Part shown: piece by piece, positions 42,116 to 54,045 of the stretch
How the letters are laid out: each line of letters starts with the position of its first letter
How positions within the stretch are numbered: position 1 is the first letter of the stretch
NCBI GenBank assembly: GCA_963932465.1
Contig: OZ010791.1
Location: 157,164,012-157,228,011, forward strand
Reading direction: 5' to 3'
DNA from: Maratus speciosus
Taxonomy: Eukaryota > Arthropoda > Arachnida > Araneae > Salticidae
DNA: 64,000 bases
Program-made: the position numbers and the translations under genes
Notes under the pieces: generated by a model
Databases searched by the model: none
Told to the model about the DNA's origin: nothing
What the model saw: the letters and a program-made list of their open reading frames with translations, nothing else

Positions 42116-43619
42116 GATTTTCACTTTTTTTTAGGGTTCATGTGACGAAACCCTATTTGTCTCACTCCTCTGACTGTCTGTCACAGAGCCCGTTCTCAGA
42201 AACTATATATGTTGGATACTTGAAATTTTAGGTTCTTATAGCTGAACACCTCACATCAAATGACAAAACATAAAATTTTGAAAAAGTCTTAATATTTACC
42301 GTCTGGACTCTAACTTGTGTATTTTAAGCTTTGTTTTTAACTGAGCCCCTAATTAAGTTGAAGACTTGAAATTTTGAATACTTATAGCTGAACACTTGCG
42401 ATCACACGACAAATCATAAAAATTTCAAAAAGTCTTATATTTACCCCTCCGGTCTCTAACTTGTGTATTTTAAGCAATTTTTCTAACCTCCACCCTTTTC
42501 ACCGGTGGGCACTTTTCTAACTTTTGTCGACACCCCTTTGACCACTCTTTCATATTATGCATCATAGCCTTACATATTTTAGTTCCACTTTTTACCGCCA
42601 GGGGAAGTCTAACTATCTCGGGTGCTATGGGCCCGATCCCCTCGACTAATATATCTGGGGATAGGTTGAAAAAAGGAGTTTCGTTCGGATAGAGCTTTGT
42701 TTAGAATAGAGTGCGCCCCCTGTTTGCGAAATGAAAACTAACAGAATTTGGAAAAGGATGAAGTGTTTTGAAAGGAATATTAAACGAAATCGTCTGTGCG
42801 ATCTGTGACCACACTTACCCACTTGTTTTACTTTTTACCTCCGAAATTTAAAATTTGCGGTAAATGCTGACGTTATGGTTAAAAAGGAGTCATTTTCGGA
42901 TTCAACGCTAAAAAATACATAAAAATCAATCATCAAAGTTTAAAAAACACAACCATCCCAGACTTGTGCTATTATTTTCTAAACAGTCGTTCTTTAACCC
43001 TTTAAGACCAGACCCGCACGATCGTGCGGTTTTTGGCAATAACTAAAATTTTATCTTCATGGGTTATCTATTCCATAAATGATGGAATGGAGTGATTGTG
43101 CTGGTTAACAGAAACTATATTATATGAATTTTATCAACAGATAGTGAATTACCAGTTACAAATTTCAGTTATATCATTGTTTTAAAAAAAACTCAAAAAA
43201 GCTGCCCTGTCTTATATTTTAGTAATTTTATTTGAATCATTAATACATTATTATTCACTACCTGAATCTCATTTTATGGTTATGCTTTTATATTGAATTT
43301 TTCGTTTCCATTGAGCCAACAAAAAATTATACTTTTATAAGCTATGATTCTCATTCCTATTTATTCAGATTTTAGAAACACTTTTAAGAGTAGGGGCTGT
43401 CCATAAATTATGTCACACTTTTTTTCAATATTTTTTACCCCCCTCCCCATTTTGTCACAAAGTGTCACTCTTCACCATACCCCCTCCCCCTCTTTTGTCA
43501 GGTCACGCTATATTACATAAATTTGCAGTTCATAAACAAAGCACTACGTTATAGAATATATTTAAAATTTCATTTTTAAACTTTTAACTATGTGTTTTAA
43601 TGACATTTGTGAGTATAAC

Positions 43620-43650
<31 letters not shown>

Positions 43651-43982
43651 ATTCGTGTACTCATTTTGTACAAAATAAGATTAAAGTTTTCAACAAAAAA
43701 ATAATTATTATACAGTAGTAATAAAATATTAAGGCGAAAGAGCAATTGAAAACAGTAGTACTTTGGAATTTCAAATGGAATTTAATATATTTGGCTTTAA
43801 ATCTTATCTTTACTTTATAAACACAAAATACTTATAAGATTGATTTTAAAATAAAAGCTTAAATATTAGTTTTACTTAAATAGAATTGCCATCGCATTTA
43901 ATTTGTCACATTAATATGAGAATTTATAAAATTATATACTAAATGAAATCAAATAATAGAAATTACTCTGAACCATTTACTA
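42116..43982. other. Mixed repeats, no gene
   Basis: 42121-42420 has two loose repeats around 'cttgaaatttt...cttatagctgaacac'. 42500-42560 is a fragment of the 3413-4042 foldback family. 42830-42970 is one T unit. 'ggggctgtccataaattatg' at 43393 resembles a TIR without partner. An A-run lies at 43620-43648. Confidence 0.5.
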
Positions 43983-46140
43983 TTACGACTCTTCCTCCCA
44001 TGGAGAGGATATATGCTTGTCTATCGAGTACACAGGCATCTTTACATCGCTCTCATCCTCCAGGATAGTAAGCTCTTTAATGTCAATGTCATCTTCATCC
44101 ACGTTATCTGCAAATTCCACATTTTCGGTGAAAGCAATTACAGTCATGAGTTCTTGTTGTCTGCGCGCAGCTATTCGAAGCAGTCTAACTCTGCCAATTT
44201 CTGGTTAACATTTTCCACTGATTTTATGCACACCAATTATGTGTTTCTTCAACATGACATTGGATGCAAAATACAAACCACAATGCTTGCAGACACGAGT
44301 AGGAAGCACGCTTTGCACTGAAGGACAATAGAGGTCATATGACAACATTTTGTAACTATTCTCCACTGATCGGGGAAGAAGGTCATCTGCTTTCCAAATT
44401 TGTGCAGCAAAGAGTGATTGAAATTTATAATTTTCTTAGCCAGCTCGATTAATCGGTGCTTTAAGACCTTCCACTGTCTGACTCACTAGAATTGGCGTTG
44501 TCAAAAATCTTGATGGCACAATATTGAAAAACGAACTTTATACGTATAAGTGTAGATAACCATTTATCTCACCCCTTTTCAAAACTCTCCTGGTTTAGCT
44601 CCAAGTTTTCAGCCGAAATAAACTGCGCTACAGTAAGATAGTTGTCTAAAACAATGCCGATCGTACTTATGTCAAACACTTTCCTGCATATTCAAAATTC
44701 TGTTCTTCCAACTTCGGTTTGATTGAGTTCCCCTGAGCATCAAGATGACTTCCATATTGTGCATGAGGCAGAATGAGTCTGGACAACTCTTTACTTAATG
44801 GGGCCATTGTTCTTTTTACCCTATTAAAGGCACTTCGCACGGGGTCATTAGCTGCAATAAATAGTGCATTAAGATTGTTCTGGCGGAAATGATGCACTCC
44901 AACTTGAATAGTTTTCTGATATCTTGGATTTTCACCGGGACCTCCATCAACCACAAAAACAACTACAGATTTGACTGCATTGTCGAATGTCATTATTTTA
45001 CCAAATTCTGGTAATTCCGGAAGTCTTTCAAAATTTAATCCATGAGAATAAGCAGTTGATGTTGTGTGTATCCCTGAACGAATAGCTACATACGTAGGAT
45101 CGGAATATCCAACAGCTTCTATTCGGTGAACTCCATCTTTTTGGATACCTATTCCGGCATAAATCGATGGGATCAACTTATGTCTTGTTGCAACATCCCA
45201 ATTATGATCTGGAAATGAAACTTTGTATTCCACGTGCATAATCAAAGGGAACTGTTTGTTAGCTGCGGTTATGTCAACTGGTACTCTTGCCTTGTCGTTC
45301 TGGATAATAAAACAAACTTCTAATGGTCCAAAAAATGATTAAACTTTCTCTAATCTTTTAATGTTCGCCACACAGAACTGACCATCCATATGCTTCAGGT
45401 GAGAATCATTCTGAGCAAGAATTAATTTGACAGGTGCTGAAGGGTGGAGCTCCTTTTTGGTAAAAGGCGAATATATACTTCTTGATACTGAAAATCCATC
45501 CAGTTTTAGCTGGGCAATCTGTTAATCCAACGTTTTTATACTACGGTAGACGTCACTTTGCCTGTTTTCATGGGCAGCTGATCCATGAATCGCAATATGA
45601 ACAATTGCTTTTAATAACTCTGGTTGATCTGTTGCCAATCTCGGCTTGCCACACTTCTCTCGAATTTTCAAGGCTTCCTTTACACGTGGATGTGCTTCAC
45701 ATAGTTCAGCTTTCTTCTTTTCTTCTCTGCATTTTTTTTTTGTCTCTTCTTGTCATTGATTTTCTTCTTCAGTTCTACTTCACTTTCCGTTTTTTCGCTT
45801 CATTTTCTTTTAATTCTGTTTCCTGTTCTTCAGTCAACATTCCACTTGATTTTCTTTTATAATAACAAACTAAATCGCTGTTGATCACATCCAACTGTAG
45901 CTTAAGTTCCTCTTGGACCTTTGCTTTATTTTCAGGCTGCTCTTGTGGGATGTCTTTTTCAGATATTTCTAATATGTTCACCTCTTCTTCAAATTTAACG
46001 TTAATTTTCTCAGCTACTGAGGTAGATGCTTGGTAATCTTCTTTTTCACCATAGGTTTTGTCCAAGATGACATTAAAGCACCTTTATTTTTTAACACGAG
46101 TGCTTCGTGCTTTTTTATCTGTAAGGCCGCCTCGTTTACC
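43983..46140 (-). pseudogene. Long repeat-associated ORF of unknown function, decayed
   Basis: Minus strand. Charged, glutamate/lysine-rich N-terminus (45775-46065). Next, KCGKPRLATDQPELLKAIV and IHGSAAHENRQ (about 45650-45540), then GFSVSRSIYSPF, then IIQNDKARVPVDITAANKQ (about 45270). The best open part is 44667-45245, with VVFVVDGGPGENPRYQ and ILPHAQYGSHLD. Near 44250-44310 is VCKHCGLYFASNVMLKKHII, a C2H2-like finger, and the end is SSPWEEES (stop near 43982). I recall similar uncharacterised proteins in many arthropods. The two D-rich strand-like motifs would suit an RNase H-fold transposase, which is inference. TAA stops fall near 45340 and 45500, plus frame changes. Confidence 0.6.
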
Positions 46141-47155
46141 ATATTATTGGATTTTTTGTATCAAATTCCACACTTCCACAACACATTACTGACAATCTTG
46201 CTTTTTTTTGCTTGGACAAGCTTTTATATATGCTTGAAATAAGGTTTGATATACCTTATATTCATTCATCGCGTAGATTAGAGGAATATGACCAACGTTC
46301 GAAGTTACGAAATCTTAAACTGGCAATTTAGTTCTTAAAGATGTAGTCTCTGCTAGTGCATCCTCAAACTCACATGCAAGCCCGGCCCTTTATGGATTTC
46401 AAGAAGCAATTGAACATACAATACCTGACTATCTTGGGGGGGGGAGGGGGCAAAAGGTAGACTGTACAAGACACCATAAGACCAGGAAAAATAAAACAGG
46501 GCTCAAGAATAAAGCTGTAGACACTTAAGAATTGAAAAGTCCTTGTAATACGCCCCCTTGTCAGAATGATATATGTGGGGGGGGGGGGAGAAAGGAGTAT
46601 TGTTTAGATTCAGAATCGAACGAAATATTTTCATTTCTACACCATAGTCAGTGGTTATCAATTTTTAAATGACCTTTTCAAAACATGTTATCCTGATGTA
46701 TACAATCCTGCTGAAAAATAATCTTACTTTTTTATACAACTCTTTTTTGGTGATTTTGCATCGTGATAAAACAAATATATATAAAAAGTATACATAAATA
46801 CAATAAAACAGTTAAAATTCAATTGATGTCTATTGTGGTTGGAATTATCCTCCTCCCTCTAATTACACTTTCTGTTTTGTGTAAATTTAAAACAACTTTA
46901 AATAAGCATTTATGACAAATCTGTTACTAAATATACTTTAAAAAATTATTTCAAATACAATATAAAAAAGTTTCGTTAATTTTATTTTTAATAGAAAATG
47001 ATGCATGGTCCATGGTACTACATAACATGCCTAGGGCCAAGGTAGACATGTTGCACCTTGGCTATAAAATTACTATTTTTTTAATTCAAAGAAAAAATAT
47101 GATAGGCTAAATAAAAAAGTTCAAGAAAATTATGAGGGAAGCAGAGCATTATGAA
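46141..47155. other. Non-coding stretch with G-runs
   Basis: G-rich homopolymers at about 46436-46450 and 46577-46588. No TIR pair or RNA gene recognised. Confidence 0.45.
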
Positions 47156-47157
47156 TA

Positions 47158-47681
47158 CAGGGTGTCTACAAATTAGTTGGTCATTTCGTAAGTTAAGAAC
47201 TTCCGAAATATTAAATTAAATTAACTATTTGAAATTCAGACTAGTGGTAATATTGCCGAAGTTTATTCATAGATGCATTAGGTGTCATAACTGACGCTAT
47301 CACTTAGCGAGCGGGGGTGTTATTCAATGGCCACCACGATCACAAGATCTTTCACCTGTTGATTTCGGTGTATGGGGTTTGGTAAAGGATCAAGTGTACA
47401 AGCCGCCACTTCCTGCATCCATTCCTGAACTAAAATCAAGATTCAATAATCTGCACTGCAATTAATTTAATCGACGGAAACATGCTAACAAATCTGCGGC
47501 ATGAAATTATTTACCAATGGGACATTTGCAGAGCCACGAAAGGATGTCACATCAAACATTTGTGATAATAGTAAACTTGAACTATTTTTCTATCTTACAG
47601 CAATATCTACCTTAATTTTTTTTCCGGTCAATTCCATTCAATAAATCATTCTTTTTGCCCAACAAATTTTTAGACACCCTG
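47158..47681 (+). mobile_element. Mariner-like deletion derivative
   Basis: Flanked by TA (47156-47157 and 47682-47683). Ends 'cagggtgtctacaaatt' and, reversed, 'cagggtgtctaaaaatt'. The only coding left is a transposase C-terminal piece at 47322-47455. Confidence 0.75.
47322..47455 (+). pseudogene. DDE transposase C-terminal fragment
   Basis: The plus frame reads WPPRSQDLSPVDFGVWGLVK, then DQVYKPPLPASIPELKSR. The PRSxDLxPxDFxxWG block contains the third catalytic acidic residue of mariner/Tc3-type (DDE_3) transposases. The N-terminal DNA-binding and first catalytic parts are missing. Confidence 0.75.
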
Positions 47682-47934
47682 TAATTAGTAAGTAGTATGT
47701 ATAAGTAGTAGTAATAAAACACTTCATTATTTACATATTTTAATTAAATGAAAAATCAAAATGTCAAAACAGGACTGAGGTACATGGTCATCCAATAAAT
47801 ATCCCTAATCTGGCATCAAATACTATATTTACTTTTTTCCTGGATAATGGCGAGTTATAAGTAGGTTGTTTTTATTTCGGAGCAGTATTTACAAAGGGAA
47901 ATGTACAAGGCATATGTTAGGCACCAAAGAGAAA

Positions 47935-48180
47935 TATTTAAATTGCAGTTCCTTTTCTTAAATTGTGGCATTTAAATAGCGTCATAAATCTTCTCTTAAC
48001 TAAACTAGAATTTAAAAAGTGTAATTCAGAAGGAAGCAAATGGATTTTTCGAGTTTAAGAAATGAGATTTAAAAACAATCTGGGCTTATTTTTCTAATGA
48101 TCAAATTTTATTTCACCTTAAAAAGAAATATATCATTTTAGTTAGTTCCTTTTGTTTTATATCATAGGGAAAATATTACC
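47935..48180. repeat. Repeat S copy 2
   Basis: Matches 36520-36760 ('tttaaatagcgtcataaatc', 'aattcagaaggaagcaaatg', 'gttccttttgtttta') and continues uninterrupted to about 48310, where copy 1 was cut by an insertion. 47700-47934 has nothing recognised. Confidence 0.65.
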
Positions 48181-48831
48181 TCGAAGTGCTTATTTAAATG
48201 CATTTAAAAGTAATATCTAAAAAATATGTGTTCTAGAAATATCAGAAAATGTAAAAGAAAAGTTTGATAGTTGAAAATTCAGGTAAAATTTAGCATATTC
48301 TACAGTAGAGGAAAAAAGTAAACTCATCACAGAAATAACAGAGAATATTCAGAAACCATCTACGACAGAATATAACCATCTGTTTATATTAAGGTGTTCA
48401 TCTTTTTTCCAATTGGCTAACTGCTATTTTTTCGTTTTTTTTCTTTTTTTAATATTATTATTATATTATTTTTTTACGCTTCATTTTCAATATTCATGAG
48501 TTCTTCAGGCAAATAAAAAGTTTGGTAGGTGCGAGTTCTTGCACATTGAATGTGTCTGCAATTGGATTACTGGTATGTGAATACAAATATGCTATAGTTC
48601 TCCAGTTTTCTTGTTTTTCCTTGTATTTTATTATTCCAGTGCATTATATAGGCAGTGATAGCAAATTTGTCAGTCTATTATATGAAATAATGCATTTTTT
48701 GTCCATTTTTTGAAATGCATTTTGCATTGTTTGAAATAATGCATGTGGTGTCCTGCCGACTGACGATTACGCGACGATTGACGATTACCTGTTGCTTTGG
48801 ATTCTTAAATTTAATCATCATCTTGTACTTT

Positions 48832-48898
48832 TTGTTCCAATTTCATCCTCATCTTGTATCTCTGTTCCAATTTTATCGTCATCTTGTATCTCTGTTCT
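48832..48898. repeat. 30-bp tandem repeat
   Basis: Two and a bit copies of a unit containing 'gttccaatttcat' and 'catcttgtatctct'. The surroundings (48311-48831, 48899-49200) are AT-rich and non-coding. Confidence 0.6.
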
Positions 48899-49223
48899 AT
48901 TTGTGAATCATTAGTTTATTTTTTCGTGTTATAATTTAATTATTGGAAGATTTGTTTAAATTGATGTTTTGTAATTTTCCTGTAACAATTCTGTGGATTA
49001 TTGTATGCCAACTCTAAATTTGGAGTTTTAGTAATTTTATTGTTCGAATATGTTAGTTTTACTTCAAATTAAGTATTCTTTATATGAATCACCTAAATGA
49101 AATCTTAACAGTAGACATTTTGTCAAGTAATGTTAAGAGAACTTGATAGTTGTCTTATGATATTATATATCTTTGATATATCTTTTGAGTTGTTTGTTTA
49201 TATGTATATATATATATATATAT

Positions 49224-49677
49224 TGTAATATCGCCACTCGAAAAACGTATCACTACAGCTTATAATCCAATTAAATTAAAACGCAATTCAACATAATAAT
49301 TTAACAAATTTAATGAAAAAACAAGAAGTAATTTATGTACAATGAAAATAATCACATCAGTTCTCCACACGAGAAATCTACAAGCTAAAATCCTGACTTT
49401 AGCATATCATAGCATTTGCCACGTGCTTACAGCAAAAACACTAACTCTGTCCAGTATGAAACTTCTCAGAAAACGACCGTCACTTAGAAGTTCCAAGCAC
49501 TGACTGACTCCCTTCTCTACATTTCACTCTGGCAGGGACTTAGCCAAACTCGCTTTTCCGCCTCCGGACATTCCACAGCTTTTTCCACATGGAATGGAAA
49601 TATACCCTTTAGTTCTCACTCAAAAGCAGGAAATTTCTTATCTGTGAAAAATGCTACTTCGCTGTGACATTATCACA
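49224..49677. repeat. Candidate solo LTR
   Basis: 454 bp starting TGTAATATCGCC and ending TTATCACA, flanked by ATAT on both sides (49220-49223 and 49678-49681). It is less AT-rich than its surroundings, as LTRs here are. A 4-bp duplication and TG...CA ends suit a Gypsy-type solo LTR, but the duplication lies in a TA run and is weak evidence. No internal region is present. Confidence 0.4.
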
Positions 49678-49906
49678 ATATATCTATTTGGGATTTGAAA
49701 TAACATAGCATACTCTTAAATTTATTGACCAGAATTTATAAACAGCAGAATGTGACTAATGTACTAAATGTGAAAATGTAATGTACTAAATGAAAATATA
49801 CAAATACTAAAATGTGAAAAAGAAAAAGCATTGTAATGATAAAGTTGTTTGGAAGTATTATACAATGGCCGTTCAAAAATTTGCAATATTGATTTCTACC
49901 CTTGTA

Positions 49907-50109
49907 CACTGTAAAAAAAAAATTGTAAAGTTACTAAAATTTTTCTAGGAAACTGGGATTCCAGGAACATTTTATGTAACGGCAACAAGAAAAATTCCTG
50001 TAACAGATGCTGTTACAGAAATTTTTGCTGTTGCCGTTACATAAAAAGTTCCTGGAATCCCAGTTTCCTAGAAAAATTTTAGTAACTTTACAATTTTTTT
50101 TTTACAGTG
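49907..50109. mobile_element. Near-perfect 203-bp palindrome (CACTGT family)
   Basis: The two halves are almost exact inverted repeats: 'cactgtaaaaaa', 'ttgtaaagttactaaaattt', 'gggattccaggaac', 'atgtaacggcaaca'. The apex is 'gtaacagatgctgttac'. Flanks are TA/TA. The terminal and 'ccaggaac' motifs are shared with 59498-63333. It could form one long hairpin. Confidence 0.8.
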
Positions 50110-50111
50110 TA

Positions 50112-50664
50112 TGAGTACATCTGGATAGATTACCCCATCCAGATAGCTTTTCTTTTTCCATTTTAACTCATTTAATTATTTAAATGTAAATACTTTTTCA
50201 GTGTTTTATTCTTTGTTTGGCGCAGCATATCTTTAAAGGGATTATGCGCCATAAAACCCAATATAACCAAACAACCGTTCCAATAGTAATAAGAATATAT
50301 GTATTTTTTTCTCTCTTATGCATCTGACGCCAAGCCAGATAATTGAAAATGCCGAGAAGCGTTGTGGGCACGTTTCTCCGTGCCAAAATTACTGGAATCT
50401 TGGCAGCGGTAAAATACTGAAGCTCTTTGTGCGATTATCGTCACGGAAAGAGTAATCCACGCAGAGTATGTGCCATCAGGGCGAACTATAAATCTGGCTT
50501 TATCTATGGAAGAGTACTAGAAAAATGAGAAAAATAGAGGAAAAGAGTTATCACAGCTCGACAAGAAATCGCCAGGAGCTTGATCTTCCGCTAAGACAAC
50601 GCCAGGGCTACAACGTCTAGAATATATAGTGTTGAAATCAGCGATCCCAGTAATACTTAAAAAA
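50112..50664. other. Less AT-rich unique stretch
   Basis: Bases 50340-50640 look more balanced in composition than the surroundings but give no convincing frame or splice-like pattern. Origin unknown. Confidence 0.35.
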
Positions 50665-50876
50665 AGTGCTAAATACTGGATCCCTTAAATGTCAAACGAT
50701 CCTGCAATCCAAAGAATCGATCACAGCGAATCTGCAGGATATTTTCTAAAACTCCTAGACGTTGCAATAATGCGACGTTTACAATGAAATTTGAAAATAT
50801 TCAGCAGATGTCGCTGCGATCGGCTCCTTGTATTTCAGCATCGTTGCACATTTAAGGGATACATATTTTTAGCACT
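50665..50876. mobile_element. Small MITE
   Basis: 212 bp. Inverted ends of about 40 bp sharing 'agtgctaaa', 'atcccttaaatgt' and 'caacgat-ctg'. No clear TSD and no ORF. Confidence 0.45.
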
Positions 50877-51032
50877 GTTTGGATAGCAGATTTCCACACT
50901 ATTTATTCTAGGCACTGTACCAGGGCTCATACCTCTTCATTGATGAGAGAGTCTCTCGTTCAAAAAAATATCCCCGAGTTTTTCCAATTGCGTACAATCC
51001 TGGCTTGGCTCCTCTTGACTGCTTTCTGTTCA

Positions 51033-51886
51033 TTAAGGCTGTTCTCAAATCTAAAAGGGCAACTTTATGACATAAGTTTTAATTTATTTTTGTTCAGAAA
51101 TGCATGAAACTAGCAAGTGTTGTTGTTCTGAAACTATGTCATCGAGCTGTTTTCTCCGTTTTTCTGCAAACGCAATACATCTTTCAGAAAATAGTGTCAA
51201 AGTGGGCGTTTTGAATCCAATTTTCGCGCGAAAGGAGAAAAAGCACTCAAGAAAAGGCGAAAAACGTGTTTGTCACGTGATCAAAATCGCTTATAACTCA
51301 ATAAGTAATTTATTGATTAAAAAATGGAAAACACAGTTCGATTCCAAATCGCTTCCACGGTCAGGCTTTCCAGTTTTATATCTTTCCTTTAAGGCTGTTC
51401 TTAACTGCTCTGCTCAACAAGCACAAAACGTTCTGACACATTTACAAATTCATTTTCTAACGGAAAGATGTAAAATTGGAAAGCCTGGTCATGGAAGCGA
51501 TTTGGAATTGAACTGTTTTTTCCATTTTTGGATCAATCAATTACCTATTGAGTTATAAGCCATTTCGATCACGTGACAAACCCGTTTTTCGCCCGCTCTT
51601 GAGTGATTTTTCTACTTTCGCGCGGAATTTGGTTCAAAATGTCCACTTTGACAGTATTTTCTAAAAGATCTATTACGTTTGCAAAAAAAAAATGGAAAAA
51701 ACAGCTCGATGACATCGTTTCTGAACAACAACACCAGCTAGTTTCATGCATTTTCGAACAAAAATAAATTAAAATTTATGTCAGGAAGTTGCCCTTTTGG
51801 ATTTGAGAAGAGACTTAAAAAATGAATTTGTAAATGTGTCAAAACGTTTTGCGCTTGTTGAGCAGAGCAGTTGAGAACAGCCTTAA
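51033..51886 (-). mobile_element. TTAA-MITE, interrupted by another copy of itself
   Basis: TTAA at 51033-51036 and 51883-51886. The reverse-oriented copy runs to 51388, breaks at its internal TTAA ('tttccTTTAA'), and resumes at 51815 ('TTAAaaaatgaatttg') to its right end. What lies between is a complete second copy in the opposite orientation. An ORF (51100 onward) reads through the junction by chance. Confidence 0.9.
51393..51814 (+). mobile_element. TTAA-MITE inserted into its own kind
   Basis: A complete forward copy between TTAA 51389-51392 and TTAA 51815-51818. The outer MITE's sequence is contiguous once this copy and one TTAA are removed, which demonstrates TTAA target duplication directly. 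Confidence 0.9.
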
Positions 51887-52134
51887 AGGACATTTAAGGG
51901 GTATCATTTTAAATCTGAATTGTGGCAAACACTCAGAAAGCCATGACAGATGTCTGCAGAGCATCCCGAAAGAAGCGTTCGTGAAATGTTTTGTACAGTG
52001 GAAACAACGCTGGATTTGCTGGATTGATACACAAGAATCCTATTTTCAGAAATGTTAAAAGTATTTGCATTTTGCATTGTCCTGTTCTTTGTTAAGAATT
52101 TGTTCTCGTTACTTTTGGAACGGACCGTGTAGTA

Positions 52135-52391
52135 CAGTGGTTCCCAACGTTGGGCGTGCGCCCCACCGGGGGGCAATTTCAAATTTGTTACTCACTCATT
52201 CCCTATCAGTTTCTTTTGTCTTTATAACATTTTTTTTTTTTTTAAGTAATGTTGTAGACTAAAAATAATCTAAATACAAACAATATTTAAAAAAAAAATA
52301 GATTTTTTATTGAATTTTTAAAACGTTAATTAACAAGAGTTCAAAATAGATTTGACACCACAATAATTATACGAGTAATCTTTTAAAATTT

Positions 52392-52433
<42 letters not shown>

Positions 52434-52435
52434 TT

Positions 52436-52469
<34 letters not shown>

Positions 52470-53584
52470 GTAGTACTAAATCTTCTTATAATTTTTCTGG
52501 TGATGAATTGTACAATTTTTTGTAACACTTTCGATGTTTTATTAAATCAGCTATTCGCTCGGCTATATGCCACACAAATAATTTTTTTTAATGTGAAACT
52601 AGTTAAAAGTAGTATATATAAAATTGACTGTCCTGAACATATTTAGCCTAAAATAAATATAAATATCTGAACGAGGTGCTATCAACTTTATAAAAATTAT
52701 AAATCTTCAATATCACTAGAAAAGAAAATGGGTAGATAGTAAATATCTTTGGCTCTAGTACAGGTACTACGTAGTAAATAAATTTACATGATGGCATATA
52801 CCTTATAAATCTTAAAATCAAATAATACATGGAATACAATCAACGATATTGCGAAAGAAAAAAACGGAGAACATGTTTTGTGATGAGGAATAATGGCTAC
52901 TTCAATTTTATAAAAATGAAATCTTGGAATGCTTCTTGGGTATTTTGTTATCTGTAGAAAAAAAATTTGGTGTGCAAAGTTTTCCCACCAACTTTTAATA
53001 AGTTACAAAAATACATTATAAAATGCTTTAATTTTAATGTTAAATGTAAATCTCTCTATAACCCCATGAGGGGCAAGCAATTGCGTTTGTGTAATAAAAT
53101 TTATTTCAAAATAAGAAAAAGCAATTTTACGACCTTTTTCCACCAAAATTAGAAATGTAAAATTTCATAAAATTTTTCTGGTGCAAATATTCATTAATCG
53201 TAGGTGGTATAAAATATATCCCACCGCCTCTCAAGAGGTATTTTGTGAAGATAAAACTTTTCTTTTACATTGCGGTGCATTGGTAAGCACAACAAAACTC
53301 TTTTTGGTATAAAGTCGAAAATGTATAATCTCATTGCATTTATAAAATTATGTTAAAAACACATTTGTGACAGACGATTAACATCTTTGATAAGTTAAAA
53401 AATGTGAAATGAATATTTATTTTTAAGGCTCTATTAAAATATCTTGTGTACAGATTTCACTTTGTAAATAATAAAAGACAAAAATTACCGATTTTTTTTT
53501 TTTTTTTTTTTTGGGGGGGGGGGGGCATGATAACTTTACAAATGATTTGCTGGGGCGTGGCCAATAAAAGGTTAGGAACCACTG
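52135..53584. mobile_element. Non-autonomous hAT element
   Basis: 1450 bp with exact 8-bp duplication GTGTAGTA (52127-52134 and 53585-53592). Ends 'cagtggttcccaac' and, reversed, 'cagtggttcctaac', each followed by a GC-rich segment ('ggcgtgcgcccc', 'ggggcgtggcc'), typical of hAT families. The interior has TA (52394-52427) and T (52442-52469) runs and no transposase. Confidence 0.9.
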
Positions 53585-53592
53585 GTGTAGTA

Positions 53593-54045
53593 CATAAGAC
53601 AATATTCGTTATAAACAATTTTTCTTCACAAATATCATTAATAAAGTATAATTATAATAAAATGCATTCTTTTTATTACAATAATTATTATAATTATTAT
53701 TTTATAATTAATTATAATTAATAATTATTATAATAATTCCGTGATTGTTTGGATGCTTTGTAATTCAGATAGTATGCTCATTTGTTATTTCACTAAAAAG
53801 TCAATCTTCACAATATTTTAGTAATTTTACTTGGAACATTAATACACTGTTCACCACTTGAATCTCATCTCATGTCTGTACTTTTAATGAGATTTTTGTC
53901 TTAATTGAGTCAACAAAAAATCATACTTATGTAAGCTAAAATTCATAGCCATGGATATTCAAATTTTAAAAACAACTTCAAGATGTTAAGAAAATAATAC
54001 TAAAAACCTTCAATAGTTTAAGAAAATACGAGTGAGTGACATATT
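53593..54045. other. AT-rich non-coding stretch
   Basis: Self-complementary AATTATTA sequence at 53680-53740. 53990-54028 ('aaaaaccttcaatagtttaa') duplicates 54275-54303 inside the next inverted arm. Confidence 0.45.

Noticed and set aside
43393..43520. TIR 'ggggctgtccataaatt' as the end of the 44-46 kb element
   Set aside because: Plausible, but I could not find the matching end to the right of 46140, so no element was drawn.
48522..48906. Two adjacent 63-codon frames
   Set aside because: AT-rich, partly the 30-bp tandem repeat, no domain and no similarity to each other.
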